Of a stretch of 64,000 nt of DNA, positions 26,118 through 35,709 are shown one piece after another. Position numbers and translations under genes: made by a program. The notes beneath the pieces were generated by a model. It was not told the origin of the DNA and searched no databases. It saw nothing but the letters and a program-made list of their open reading frames with translations. Each line of letters starts with the position of its first letter. Within the stretch, counting starts at the first letter, position 1. Origin of the DNA: Mycobacterium botniense (GTDB lineage Bacteria; Actinomycetota; Actinomycetes; Mycobacteriales; Mycobacteriaceae); the NCBI RefSeq assembly GCF_010723305.1, contig NZ_BLKW01000004.1:1116001-1180000 (forward strand), read 5' to 3'.

Positions 26118-26981
26118 ATGACCGACGACGCCGACAGCGGCGCCGGGGTTGGCCTGACCGGGCGACCGCCGCGGGCGATTCCCGAGCCTAAGCCGCGGAC
26201 TTCGCACGGCCCGGCCAAGGTCATCGCGATGTGTAATCAGAAAGGTGGCGTGGGGAAAACAACGTCGGTGATCAACCTGGGCGCGGCGCTGGCCGACTAT
26301 GGCCGGCGAGTGCTGCTGGTCGACATGGATCCCCAGGGTGCGTTGTCTGCGGGTCTCGGCGTGCCGCACTACGAGCTGGAGCACACCATCCACAACATGC
26401 TGGTCGAGCCACGGGTCTCCGTCGACGACGTGCTGATCCACACGCGCGTCAAGCACATGGACCTGGTGCCCAGCAATATCGACCTGTCGGCGGCCGAGAT
26501 CCAACTGGTCAATGAGGTGGGCCGGGAGCAGACCCTCGCGCGCGAACTGCATCCGGCGCTGGACCGCTACGATTATGTGCTCATCGATTGTCAGCCCTCG
26601 CTGGGGCTGCTCACCGTTAACGGGCTCGCCTGTTCGGATGGCGTCATCATCCCAACCGAGTGCGAGTTCTTCGCGCTGCGCGGGCTGGCGCTGCTCACCG
26701 ACACCGTCGACAAGGTGCGCAGTCGGCTCAATCCGAAACTGGAGATCAGCGGGATTGTGATCACCCGCTACGATCCGCGAACGGTCAATTCGCGCGAAGT
26801 CATGGCCCGGGTCGTGGAGCGCTTCGGTGACCTGGTGTTCGACACCGTCATCACCCGCACCGTCCGCTTCCCCGAGACCAGCGTCGCGGGCGAACCGATC
26901 ACCACATGGGCACCCAAGTCCGGGGCCGCGGAGGCCTACCGCTCACTGGCCCGCGAGGTCATCGACCGATTCGGCGCGTGA
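26118..26981 (+). CDS. ParA/Soj-type ATPase (Rv1708-like)
   Basis: A 287-residue ParA family ATPase. The deviant Walker A is KGGVGKTT at residues 42-49, switch regions are LLVDMDPQGALSAGLG and YVLIDCQPSLGLLTVNGL. It is not the oriC-linked ParA but the copy that starts the scpA-scpB run, so it may work with the ScpAB-SMC complex in chromosome organisation; this is inferred from place. Its stop overlaps the scpA start by 4 bases (GTGA). Confidence 0.9.
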   Translation: MTDDADSGAGVGLTGRPPRAIPEPKPRTSHGPAKVIAMCNQKGGVGKTTSVINLGAALADYGRRVLLVDMDPQGALSAGLGVPHYELEHTIHNMLVEPRVSVDDVLIHTRVKHMDLVPSNIDLSAAEIQLVNEVGREQTLARELHPALDRYDYVLIDCQPSLGLLTVNGLACSDGVIIPTECEFFALRGLALLTDTVDKVRSRLNPKLEISGIVITRYDPRTVNSREVMARVVERFGDLVFDTVITRTVRFPETSVAGEPITTWAPKSGAAEAYRSLAREVIDRFGA

Positions 26982-27808
26982 ATTTCGAGACGCCGGCACC
27001 GAACGGCTTCCAGGTTCGGCTCACCAATTTCGAGGGGCCGTTCGATCTGCTGCTGCAGCTGATCTTCGCCCACCGCCTCGATGTCACCGAAGTGGCGCTG
27101 CACCAGGTCACCGATGAGTTCATCGCCTACACCCGCGCAATCGGCCTGGAGCGGGGGCTGGAGGAGACGACGGCTTTTCTGGTGATCGCGGCCACACTGC
27201 TCGATTTGAAAGCCGCCCGGCTGCTGCCGGCGGGGCAAGTCGACGACGACGAAGACCTGGCCTTACTAGAGGTCCGCGACCTGCTGTTCGCCCGGCTGCT
27301 GCAATACCGCGCGTTCAAACATGTCGCGCAGATGTTCGCTGAGCTGGAAGCTGCGGCGCTGCGCAGCTACCCGCGGGCCGCGTCGTTGGAGGACCGGTTC
27401 AGTGGGCTGCTGCCCGAGGTCATGCTCGGCGTCGATGCTGAGCGGTTTGCGCAGATCGCCGCGAGCGTGTTCACGCCCCGACCGGTGCCGACGGTGGCCA
27501 CCGAACATCTGCATGAGTTGGTGGTTTCGGTGCCGGAGCAGGCCAAACGGCTGTTGGCGCTGCTGGAGGAGAAGGGTGCAGGACAGTGGGCGTCGTTTTC
27601 CGAACTGGTGGCCGACTGCCGGGCGCCGATCGAGATCGTCGGGCGCTTCTTGGCGCTGCTCGAACTGTATCGGACCAGGGCGGTAGCATTTGACCAGGCA
27701 GAACCGCTTGGCGTGCTCCAGGTTTCGTGGACCGGAGAACGACCAGCCAGCGAAGACTTGGTGGCGGCAGAGCCGTCAGCTACTCACGAAGCACGCGACC
27801 ACCCATGA
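26978..27808 (+). CDS. scpA: Segregation and condensation protein A
   Basis: A 276-residue kleisin that bridges SMC and ScpB. The start has the family block FQVRLTNFEGPFDLLLQLI, and the N-terminal helical domain has TAFLVIAATLLDLKAARLLP. The C-terminal winged helix is at about 200-260 (FSELVADCRAPIEIVGRFLALLEL). I chose GTG 26978, overlapping the ParA stop, since the protein then equals the Mtb Rv1709 length within two residues. Confidence 0.93.
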   Translation: MNFETPAPNGFQVRLTNFEGPFDLLLQLIFAHRLDVTEVALHQVTDEFIAYTRAIGLERGLEETTAFLVIAATLLDLKAARLLPAGQVDDDEDLALLEVRDLLFARLLQYRAFKHVAQMFAELEAAALRSYPRAASLEDRFSGLLPEVMLGVDAERFAQIAASVFTPRPVPTVATEHLHELVVSVPEQAKRLLALLEEKGAGQWASFSELVADCRAPIEIVGRFLALLELYRTRAVAFDQAEPLGVLQVSWTGERPASEDLVAAEPSATHEARDHP

Positions 27809-27855
27809 CCCGCGCCGGTGACGAGCTGAACAAGCGATGAGAAGGAGCCGCGCCC

Positions 27856-28548
27856 GTGACCGACGACATGCCTGATCTCGAATTGGGCCTCGGCGTCGCT
27901 GCGCCGGGTGAGCCCGAACTCGACGATGATGAGCTGGGCCGGGTATTGGAAGCGCTGCTGCTCGTCGTGGATACGCCGGTGAGCGTCGAGGCGCTGGCCG
28001 CGGCCAGCGAGCAACCGGTCTACCGGGTCGCCGCCAAGCTCCGGGTGATGGCCGACGAGCTCACCCGCCGCGACAGCGGTATTGACTTGCGCGAAGCCGG
28101 CGGAGGCTGGCGGCTCTACACCCGTGCCCGCTTCGCTCCGTATGTGGAGCGGCTGCTGCTCGACGGCTCGCGGTCCAAACTCACCCGTGCGGCGCTGGAG
28201 ACGCTGGCCGTGGTGGCCTACCGACAGCCGGTGACCCGCGCGCGGGTCAGCGCGGTGCGGGGGGTCAACTCGGACGCCGTCATGCGCTCGTTATTGGCGC
28301 GCGGCCTGATTACCGAGGCCGGCACCGACCCGGACACCGGCGCGGTGACGTTCGCGACCACCGAGCTTTTCCTGGAGCGGCTGGGATTATCGTCGCTGGC
28401 CGACTTACCGGATATCGCGCCGTTGCTGCCTGATGTCGATGCCATCGACGAACTAAGCGAATCCCTGGACGCCGAGCCCCGTTTTATCAAGCTCACTGGC
28501 AGCTCGGGTGCGGACAAACCGATGTCGTTCGACGTGGACCAAGAATGA
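27856..28548 (+). CDS. scpB: Segregation and condensation protein B
   Basis: A 230-residue protein made of two winged-helix domains (LGRVLEALLLVVDTPVSVEALA near the start, and LTRAALETLAVVAYRQPVTRARVSAVRGVNSD), the hallmark of ScpB. It binds ScpA in the SMC condensin complex. AAGGAG lies upstream of the GTG at 27856. The stop overlaps the next start as ATGA. Confidence 0.94.
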   Translation: MTDDMPDLELGLGVAAPGEPELDDDELGRVLEALLLVVDTPVSVEALAAASEQPVYRVAAKLRVMADELTRRDSGIDLREAGGGWRLYTRARFAPYVERLLLDGSRSKLTRAALETLAVVAYRQPVTRARVSAVRGVNSDAVMRSLLARGLITEAGTDPDTGAVTFATTELFLERLGLSSLADLPDIAPLLPDVDAIDELSESLDAEPRFIKLTGSSGADKPMSFDVDQE

Positions 28549-29285
28549 TGGTCGAGGGTGTGCGCCTGCAGAAAGTGTTGTCGCAGGCGGGAATCGCGTC
28601 GCGCAGAGCGGCCGAGAAGCTGATTACTGAGGGTCGCGTCGAGGTAGACGGTCAGTTGGTGACGGAGTTGGGCAGACGTGTCGACCCCGACGCGTCGGTG
28701 ATCCGTGTCGACGGCGCGCGGGTGGTGCTCGACGAGTCGCTGGTGTATCTGGCGCTGAACAAGCCGCGCGGGATGCACTCGACCATGTCCGACGAGCGTG
28801 GCCGGCCGTGTGTCGGCGATCTGGTCGAGCACCGGGTACGTGGAAACAAAAAGCTTTTTCACGTCGGCCGCCTGGACGCCGACACTGAGGGGCTGCTGCT
28901 ATTGACCAACGACGGTGAGCTGGCGCACCGGTTGATGCATCCCTCCTACCAGGTGCCCAAGACCTACGTCGCGACAGTATCCGGCTCGGTCCCACGTGGG
29001 CTTGGCAAGAGACTCTGCGCGGGCATCCAACTGCACGATGGGATCGCCCGTGTTGACGATTTCGTCGTGGTGGACACGGTTCCCGGCAAGACGCTGGTGC
29101 GGGTAACGCTGCACGAAGGGCGCAAACGCATCGTGCGCCGGCTGCTGGCGGCCGCGGGGTTTCCGGTTCAGGCTTTGGTCCGCACCGATATCGGCCCGGT
29201 GTCGCTGGGCAGGCAGCGGCCGGGCAGCATCCGGGCGCTGGGCCGTGACGAGGTCGGCCAACTGTACAAAGCGGTGGGCTTGTGA
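28545..29285 (+). CDS. rRNA pseudouridine synthase, RluB type (Rv1711-like)
   Basis: A 246-residue protein with an N-terminal S4 domain ([22 protein letters not shown]) and a RsuA/RluB pseudouridine synthase domain. The catalytic motif [17 protein letters not shown] holds the nucleophile Asp in RLD. It should modify 23S rRNA near the peptidyl-transferase centre. Start and stop overlap both neighbours by four bases. Confidence 0.92.
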   Translation: MMVEGVRLQKVLSQAGIASRRAAEKLITEGRVEVDGQLVTELGRRVDPDASVIRVDGARVVLDESLVYLALNKPRGMHSTMSDERGRPCVGDLVEHRVRGNKKLFHVGRLDADTEGLLLLTNDGELAHRLMHPSYQVPKTYVATVSGSVPRGLGKRLCAGIQLHDGIARVDDFVVVDTVPGKTLVRVTLHEGRKRIVRRLLAAAGFPVQALVRTDIGPVSLGRQRPGSIRALGRDEVGQLYKAVGL

Positions 29286-29962
29286 ACTTTGTCATCGCGA
29301 TCGATGGTCCAGCTGGTACTGGAAAGTCTTCTGTCTCAAGACGATTAGCACGAGCATTGGGGGCGCGGTATCTGGACACCGGGGCGATGTACCGGATGGT
29401 CACATTGGCGGTGTTGCGCGCAGGCGTCGACCCCGCGGACGCAGACGCTGTCACGGCGATCGCAGCACACTTGCCGATATCGGTTGGCTACGACCCCGAC
29501 GAGAACCGCTGTTATCTTGCTGGAGAAGATGTTTCGGTTGAAATCCGTGGTGACGAGGTCACCAGGGCGGTGTCCACGGTGTCATCGATCCCCGCTGTGC
29601 GTGACCGGATGGTCAGTTTGCAGCGAGCCTTGGCCGCGGGGCAGGGCCGCATCGTTGTGGAAGGCCGCGATATCGGCACGGTCGTGGTGCCCGACGCGCC
29701 GGTGAAAGTTTTCTTGACCGCGTCGGCGGAGACCAGGGCACAGCGGCGCAACGAGCAGAATGTCGCCGCAGGGCTCGTCGACAATTACGAGGGAGTGCTG
29801 GCCGACGTGCGCCGGCGCGACCGGCTGGATTCGACGCGAGCGGTGTCGCCGCTGCGGGCAGCCGACGACGCGGTGATCATCGACACCAGCGAGATGACGG
29901 AAGACGAAGTCGTCGCTCGGGTGCTGAAACTGGTGAGGCAACGAAGCGGGGCAGCGCGGTGA
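29282..29962 (+). CDS. cmk: Cytidylate kinase
   Basis: A 226-residue NMP kinase phosphorylating CMP and dCMP. The P-loop is GPAGTGKSS near residue 9, followed by the NMP-binding [13 protein letters not shown] and the LID region with [14 protein letters not shown] 29282 overlaps the rluB-like stop and the gene's own stop overlaps der, so the run is one operon. Confidence 0.96.
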   Translation: MNFVIAIDGPAGTGKSSVSRRLARALGARYLDTGAMYRMVTLAVLRAGVDPADADAVTAIAAHLPISVGYDPDENRCYLAGEDVSVEIRGDEVTRAVSTVSSIPAVRDRMVSLQRALAAGQGRIVVEGRDIGTVVVPDAPVKVFLTASAETRAQRRNEQNVAAGLVDNYEGVLADVRRRDRLDSTRAVSPLRAADDAVIIDTSEMTEDEVVARVLKLVRQRSGAAR

Positions 29963-31353
29963 GCGACAACAACACGTGGTTCGACGAAACCGATTGGGAA
30001 ATCGAGGGATTCTCGGAAGAGATCGGTTCCGGGCCACCCCCGGTGGTGGCCGTGGTCGGCCGGCCCAACGTCGGCAAGTCCACTCTGGTCAACCGGATCC
30101 TGGGCCGGCGCGAGGCGGTGGTACAAGACGTACCCGGCGTAACTCGCGACCGGGTGTCCTACGACGCGGTGTGGATCGGGCGCCGGTTTGTCGTGCAAGA
30201 CACCGGCGGCTGGGAACCGGACGCGAAGGGGCTGCAACAGCTGGTGGCTGAGCAGGCGTCGGTGGCGATGCGCACCGCCGACGCGGTGGTGCTCGTGGTG
30301 GATACGGTTGTCGGAGCGACCGCCGGTGACGAAGCCGCCGCACGGATATTGCGTCGCTCGGGCAAGCCCGTGTTTTTGGCCGCCAACAAGGTCGACAGCG
30401 AGAAGGCGGAGGCGGACGCCGCGGCGCTGTGGTCCCTGGGGCTCGGCCAGCCCTATGCGATCAGCGCGATGCACGGCCGCGGGGTGGCCGAACTGCTCGA
30501 CGCCGTGGTCAGCGCACTGCCACCGGCCGCGGAATCGGCGTCGCGAGGTGAGGGTCCCCGGCGGGTAGCGCTGGTCGGAAAACCCAATGTCGGCAAGAGC
30601 TCACTGTTGAACCGGCTCGCAGGAGATCAGCGCTCAGTTGTGCATGAGGTGCCGGGAACAACGGTCGACCCGGTTGACTCGTTCATCGAAATGGGCGGCA
30701 AAGTTTGGCGATTCGTTGACACCGCCGGCTTGCGTCGTAAGGTTCGCCAGGCCAGCGGGCACGAGTACTACGCGGCGGTGCGCACGCGCGGCGCAATTGA
30801 CGCCGCCGAGGTGGCGGTCGTCCTGGTCGACGCGGCAGAGCCGTTGACCGAACAGGATCAGCGGGTGTTGTCCATGGTGATCGAGGCTGGGCGTGCGCTG
30901 GTGCTGGCGTTCAACAAGTGGGATCTGGTCGACGAGGAAAGGCGTTACCTGTTGGAGCGTGAGGTCGACCGCGATCTGGTGCAGGTGCGCTGGGCGCAGC
31001 GGGTCAACATTTCCGCGAAAACCGGTCGCGCGGTACACAAACTGGTGCCGGCGCTGGAGCAGGCGCTCACGTCGTGGGACACCCGCATCCCTACCGGCCG
31101 GTTGAACGCCTGGATCACAGAGGTGATCGCGGCCACCCCACCCCCAGTACGCGGCGGCAGGCAGCCACGCATCCTGTTCGCGACCCAGGCCAGTGCCCGG
31201 CCCCCGACGTTTGTGTTGTTCACCACCGGTTTTCTGGAGGCCGGTTATCGGCGGTTTCTGGAGCGACGGCTGCGCGAGACGTTTGGTTTCCAGGGCAGCC
31301 CGATCCGGATCAACGTGCGGATGCGCGAGAAACGGGGCGCGCGGCCACACTGA
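29959..31353 (+). CDS. der: GTPase Der (EngA)
   Basis: A 464-residue ribosome-assembly GTPase with two G domains in tandem: GRPNVGKST near residue 35 and GKPNVGKSS near residue 209. Each has its switch and NKxD motif ([17 protein letters not shown]). A KH-like domain ends the protein. It acts in 50S subunit maturation. It is the last gene of the parA-der run. Confidence 0.96.
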   Translation: MSDNNTWFDETDWEIEGFSEEIGSGPPPVVAVVGRPNVGKSTLVNRILGRREAVVQDVPGVTRDRVSYDAVWIGRRFVVQDTGGWEPDAKGLQQLVAEQASVAMRTADAVVLVVDTVVGATAGDEAAARILRRSGKPVFLAANKVDSEKAEADAAALWSLGLGQPYAISAMHGRGVAELLDAVVSALPPAAESASRGEGPRRVALVGKPNVGKSSLLNRLAGDQRSVVHEVPGTTVDPVDSFIEMGGKVWRFVDTAGLRRKVRQASGHEYYAAVRTRGAIDAAEVAVVLVDAAEPLTEQDQRVLSMVIEAGRALVLAFNKWDLVDEERRYLLEREVDRDLVQVRWAQRVNISAKTGRAVHKLVPALEQALTSWDTRIPTGRLNAWITEVIAATPPPVRGGRQPRILFATQASARPPTFVLFTTGFLEAGYRRFLERRLRETFGFQGSPIRINVRMREKRGARPH

Positions 31354-31430
31354 ATTCGGGCGACTGCGTGTCAGCGTCCGCGGGCACCGCGCAAAGCCGG
31401 GCCGCGATGGCCTGAGATAGGTTCCATGCG

Positions 31431-32213
31431 GTGTCCCTTTCCCATGCGATCGTGATCGCTGTGGCCGGCGCGGCCGCCGGCGCGGTCAATGCCGCCGTGG
31501 GATCGGGCAGCCTGATCACCTTTCCGACGCTTGTTGCGCTGGATTATCCGCCGGTGACGGCGACGATGTCCAACGCGATCGGCCTGGTTGCCGGGAGCGC
31601 AACGGGAACCTGGGGCTACCGGCGTGAACTGCGTGGTCAGTGGGGCCGGCTGCGCTGGCAGATTCCTGCCTCGTTGATCGGGGCCGGGTTGGGTGCCTGG
31701 CTGCTGCTGCACCTGCGGGAGAAAGTCTTCAACGCGGTGGTGCCGGTACTGCTGGCCGCCGCCCTCGCCTCGGTGGTGATCGGCCCCTGGATCCAGGCCT
31801 GGGCGCGGAAGCGCACCGAAGAATCGGACCTTTCGGCCGCCCGGGTCTCATCGGCGCGGATGGCGGCCCTGGTGGCGTGTACATTCGCGATCGGGGTTTA
31901 CGGCGGTTATTTCACTGCAGCGCAAGGTATTCTGCTTGTCGGTGCTATGGGCGCGCTGCTGCCCGAATCGATGCAGCGGATGAACGCGGCGAAAAACCTG
32001 ATGACGCTGCTGGTGAACATCGTCGCGGCGTTGGCCTACATTGTGGCCGCCTTCGACCGGATCAGCTGGGAAGCAACGGGTCTCATTGGGGCCGGTTCTC
32101 TCGTCGGTGGCTGGCTGGGTGCCCACTACGGGCGTCAGCTTTCCCCGAACGCGCTGCGCGCTGCGATCGTTGTCGTTGGCCTCATCGGGCTGTACCGGTT
32201 GGTGACCGTATAG
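31431..32213 (+). CDS. TauE/SafE family membrane transporter
   Basis: A 260-residue protein with about seven hydrophobic segments and the family N-terminal block AVNAAVGSGSLITFPTLVALDYPPVTATMSNAIGL. TauE/SafE (DUF81) proteins move sulfite, organosulfonates or related anions across the plasma membrane; the substrate here is unknown. The second repeat, GVYGGYFTAAQGILLVGAMG, mirrors the first, as usual in this two-fold family. The GTG at 31431 lies 77 bases after der. Confidence 0.85.
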   Translation: MSLSHAIVIAVAGAAAGAVNAAVGSGSLITFPTLVALDYPPVTATMSNAIGLVAGSATGTWGYRRELRGQWGRLRWQIPASLIGAGLGAWLLLHLREKVFNAVVPVLLAAALASVVIGPWIQAWARKRTEESDLSAARVSSARMAALVACTFAIGVYGGYFTAAQGILLVGAMGALLPESMQRMNAAKNLMTLLVNIVAALAYIVAAFDRISWEATGLIGAGSLVGGWLGAHYGRQLSPNALRAAIVVVGLIGLYRLVTV

Positions 32214-32223
32214 CCGCTCAGCG

Positions 32224-33594
32224 TCAGGGGCCACCGGGCGGGCTGTCGTCGTTGAAAAAGCGTTCGGGGTGGTGGTAGTCGTTGGTGCGAGGCTGACCGC
32301 GGTCGAGCCGTGGTGGCGGGATCCAGGCGGTACGGCCGTTGGCGAGCCTGGTTGTTTTCCAGCCGTTTTCGGTGAGGTTGTGGTGGGGTTTGCAGGCGAG
32401 AGTGAGTTTGTCGGCGTTAGTGTGCCCCCCTGTGGCCCAGTCGTCGAGGTGGTGGACTTCACACCAGTAGCCGGGCGCATCGCAGCCCGGGTGAGTACAT
32501 CCGCGGTCTTTGGCGTAGAGCACCACGCGTTGATCGGGTGAGGCGACTCGTCGGGTGCGGCCGAGATACAGCGGGCGGCTGTGATGCTCATCGAAGACGG
32601 CCAGGTAGTGGTAGGCATGGCGGGCCATGCGAATGAGATCCCGAATCGGCAGCACGGTACCGCCGGCGGTGACCGCCTGCCCGGTGCCTGCGGTGAGCTC
32701 TTTGAGGGTGGTGGAGACGATCACGGTGACCGGCAGCCCGTTGTGCACACCGAGTTTGGGGTTGCCCAGCTGGCTGCGCACCAGCGCGTTGAGGGCGTCA
32801 TGCTGGCGTTGGGTGTGGCTGCGCCGATCAGTGCTGGCAACCTCTTGATCGGGTTCCCCTCTGATACAGGGTGTTTCGTCGTCGGGGTTACACATGCCCG
32901 GTGCGGCGAAGCGCGCCAGCCAGGCATCGAGGTTGGCTCGCAGCTCCGGTGACGCGACGAGTTTGCCAACGCTCATCCCGTCGGCGCGTTGCCCACACCA
33001 ACTGAAACCACGCTGACGAGCCCGGTCGGCGTCGGAGAATGTGCCATCGGGATTGATCAGCAGCGCACACCGCTTGGCTAATGTGTCAAGCTGATCCGGG
33101 CGCAGGTTGGCGGCCTGCTCAGCCAAAAACCGCTCAGCACGCTCAACCGTGTCAACCGGGATGGCCTCGGGCAGCCCACGCACGAAGTTCTGAATCACCC
33201 GCAGATGCTCCCCGTCGAGCACACCTGCGCGCCAGGCTCGCGCGGCGCCCGGCAATTCGGGCGGCAGGACTTGACCGGTCAGCGTGAGGCAAGGAGCAAG
33301 CTGCTGGGCATCGCGCAGTCGCCGACGGGCCTCCGCGCAGCTGATGCGTAATCAGTCGGCGACCACCTTATGGGTCGGGCCGCCGGTATCGGAGGGATCC
33401 TCGTCGGCCAAACCCGCGATCACGTCATGGGCCATGACCATCTGACGGCGCCGCGCAGTCTCCAGCCGCTCCAACGCCTGCAGCCGGACAACGGGTTCGT
33501 AGCTGCCGAAGTCCACCTCACGCAGCCGGGCCACCGCCGCATCGAGCGCATCCAATGCGGCGGTTACCTCCGGCGCAGCAGTGATCGAATACAT
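32224..33594 (-). pseudogene. 13E12-family HNH endonuclease gene with one in-frame stop
   Basis: Read as one frame this is 457 codons, the usual size of the mycobacterial 13E12 (DUF222-HNH) family. Codon 81 is TGA (33354-33352), in the block VVAD-stop-LRIS, and the frame stays open after it to the end. The C-terminal HNH site is intact: CTHPGCDAPGYWCEVHHLDDW, GGHTNADKL and CKPHHNL. The N-terminal 80 codons and the long remainder could be two separate pieces, but the 96 bases between are clearly family coding sequence. So this is most likely a gene broken by a single point change; readthrough or a sequencing error are alternatives. A LexA box covers its start codon. Confidence 0.8.
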
Positions 33595-33606
33595 GTTCGA
33601 ATGCTA
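33585..33606 (-). promoter_or_regulatory. LexA (SOS) box and -10 at the 13E12 start codon
   Basis: On the minus strand TCGAAC-ATGT-ATTCGA (33600-33585) matches the mycobacterial LexA box TCGAAC-N4-GTTCGA with one mismatch. The start codon ATG (33594-33592) lies inside it. A -10 hexamer TAGCAT (33606-33601) ends six bases before the ATG, which fits a leaderless transcript. LexA control of 13E12 genes is known in Mtb. Confidence 0.7.
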
Positions 33607-33774
33607 GCAGCTCGCGCCGACAGTGCACCGTCGTCATCCCCAGGCCGCACGCTGTCCACAGCACGCGGGAGCGCGACTTGACACACCGATTGGGTGCGCT
33701 GCGGCCGCATTGGAGTGGGGCTTGCGAGTTCGGGTAGGCTGTCGACCTGCCGACGCTGAGGTCGGCAATGACAG

Positions 33775-33851
33775 CGGGCTGTGGCGCAGTTTGGTAGCGC
33801 ACTTGACTGGGGGTCAAGTGGTCGCAGGTTCAAATCCTGTCAGCCCGACCA
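33775..33851 (+). tRNA. tRNA-Pro (GGG)
   Basis: The acceptor strands CGGGCTG and CAGCCCG pair; the anticodon arm is CTTGA-CTGGGGG-TCAAG, giving anticodon GGG for proline. The T arm has GCAGG-TTCAAAT-CCTGT. The 3' CCA is encoded (33849-33851). It lies at the edge of the region that differs from Mtb, so it could have served as an integration point; no repeated 3' end was noticed nearby. Confidence 0.95.
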
Positions 33852-33951
33852 AATTTTGCGCAGGTAGCCGCATTATTTGACCCGCGACCCGGCCCGGGGC
33901 GTTGTAATTCCGGGTGGCGACGCGCCGCCACCCGCGTCGTGGTCGGCCTGA

Positions 33952-34677
33952 TCAATCGGGCGGCGTCGGGGTCATCGATCCGATGTAGTAGGTCTCGTGC
34001 CCGCTTGGGTATCCGCCGCCGTCGGTGGCGATATGAACGTGGTCGTAGTGGTTAAGGGTTTCTGAGCCGTAGTCCGCCGTCCAACTCGGCGCGCCGATGC
34101 CCGGGTAATACTTCTGTCTCCAGATCACATGGACCACTCCCCATCGTTTCGCGTTCGCCAAGGCATACCCCGCGATTTGGTTGCCGAGCTCAATGCCCTC
34201 GGGGGAGTGATAGTTCGGGATCATCACATCGATCGCCAACCCGTTCGGATGCCACTTCAAGGGATCCTCCCGGAACCCGCCGATGTGGGTGATCTGCGGA
34301 AACAACACGCTGATGGCACGGGCCGCCCAGATGGTCTTGACCTGCAGCCCCTTCTCCGGTGCGACGCCGGGCGGTAACGCGAACTTGAATTCCGGGGCAG
34401 CGGCGGGTGCGCTTGCCACCAGCGATTGTGCTTCGGCGGGGGTGGCGACGCGCGGCGTGTTTGACGCCGACGATTGTGCCCCGGCGGGGCTGGCGACGCG
34501 CGGCGTGCTCGCCGGCACCGATCCTTTGCCTGGTGCGGTTGCCGACGGCATCTCAACACAGCAGTGCGGTTTTGCGCCCTGCGCGTAAAGCATCGCGGCT
34601 GAGACGGCGAGCGAGGTACCCAGCACCAACCAGCGGACCCGGCCGTTGGCTGAGACGGTTCTGCCCACGATCAGCAC
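33952..34677 (-). CDS. Secreted protein with ARB-07466/peptidase-like C-terminal domain
   Basis: A 242-residue protein with an N-terminal membrane or signal helix (RWLVLGTSLAVSAAMLYAQG, about residues 15-34). An Ala/Pro/Ser-rich linker follows, containing the unit TPRVA(S/T)PA(G/E)AQS twice. The C-terminal domain (LPPGVAPEKGLQVKTIWAARAI, HPNGLAIDVMIPNYHSPEGIELGNQIAGY, HYDHVHIATDGGGYP) is widespread in mycobacterial secreted proteins and resembles M15-like peptidases with His/Asp residues (HPNGLAID, HVH). I chose GTG 34677. Cell-wall action is inference. Confidence 0.75.
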   Translation of the reverse strand: MLIVGRTVSANGRVRWLVLGTSLAVSAAMLYAQGAKPHCCVEMPSATAPGKGSVPASTPRVASPAGAQSSASNTPRVATPAEAQSLVASAPAAAPEFKFALPPGVAPEKGLQVKTIWAARAISVLFPQITHIGGFREDPLKWHPNGLAIDVMIPNYHSPEGIELGNQIAGYALANAKRWGVVHVIWRQKYYPGIGAPSWTADYGSETLNHYDHVHIATDGGGYPSGHETYYIGSMTPTPPD

Positions 34678-34979
34678 CTTAGCGGCGTGCGCGGCGCTAT
34701 TCGTGTGGTTCAGCGACTGTTGCGGCAAGCGGCCCACCCGGACGGACCCAGAGCGCTGCTCGTGGCCGACCGGGCCGGCCGGCGGGTGGTGGCAGGCTGC
34801 TGGCCGTGGCGGCCACTGACCACGCGATCTGTGGACGCGCAGCGGGCAACCGTGAGCGGGCTGAGGCCCCGGAGCGCCAAGGCGCCGGGCATCCGTGCAG
34901 CAGCGCGAGCTCAGTGCCGACTCTCGGTGCCGAATGTGACATCGGCCAACCGGATCGCCGATCGCCCACTGGGAGCGCC
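34678..34979. other. Intergenic region, no gene seen
   Basis: About 300 bases between two divergent genes. Long open frames here are accidental, from high G+C. No RNA gene, clear hairpin or repeat was noticed; it should hold the promoters of both neighbours. Confidence 0.5.
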
Positions 34980-35561
34980 ATGAGACGGTATGAACCTATG
35001 CAGACTCACCAGTACGTGACCTATGAAGAATTCGGCCGGAGATTCTTCGAGATTGCCGTCACAGCCGAGCGTGTCGCGGCCGCATTCGCCCAGTTTGCCG
35101 GCGAGGAGTTCGCGATGGCACCGATCGGCCTGGGACCGGGCAGGATCGCCAGAGTCAGCGCCCAGGTCAAGATCCAACAACCTCAAGTCACGCGCCACCT
35201 CGCCGACACCATCACCTTTACCATTCACATCCCGCTGCAGATCGATCTGCTGGTGGATCTACGGCTGGATAAGCAGCGGTTCAAGGTGGCCGGAGACATC
35301 GCGTTACAAGCTACCGCACACGCAGCGGAGCCGCTTTTGGTGATTGTCGCTGTGGCAAAACCACAGCCTTCCGACATCGTCGTGCACGTGTCGTCGAGTT
35401 CCATCCGCGGCGAGGTGCTGCGCCTCATCGCCGGCGTTGACGGGGAAATCCGCCGGTTCATCGCCCAGCACGTAGCCAATGAGATCGACTCACCGCAATC
35501 ACAAGCGGCGCAGGTCATCGACGTGGCTGAGCACCTCGATACAGCGTGGACCGGCACCTAG
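34980..35561 (+). CDS. Conserved mycobacterial protein of unknown function
   Basis: A protein of 187 to 193 residues, depending on whether ATG 34980 or 34998 is used. It begins with THQYVTYEEFGRRFFEIAVT and has alternating strands and helices with no membrane segment. It includes FTIHIPLQIDLLVDLRLDKQRFKVAGDIAL, an amphipathic beta pattern such as seen in lipid-binding folds, and ends with a helical stretch. I recall similar proteins in other mycobacteria but no function. Confidence 0.7.
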   Translation: MRRYEPMQTHQYVTYEEFGRRFFEIAVTAERVAAAFAQFAGEEFAMAPIGLGPGRIARVSAQVKIQQPQVTRHLADTITFTIHIPLQIDLLVDLRLDKQRFKVAGDIALQATAHAAEPLLVIVAVAKPQPSDIVVHVSSSSIRGEVLRLIAGVDGEIRRFIAQHVANEIDSPQSQAAQVIDVAEHLDTAWTGT

Positions 35562-35709
35562 CGGCTCCGCCGCCTGCCGGGTGAGGACCTGGATCTGGTG
35601 CGCTATGGCGGCGGGTTGCTGTGCCCAGGACGCAACGCTCATGGCGCCAATAGCCACCGACTTCTCATCCGGGATTCGTGCGGCCCGTCTGTCGCACAAG
35701 CGGCGGGAA

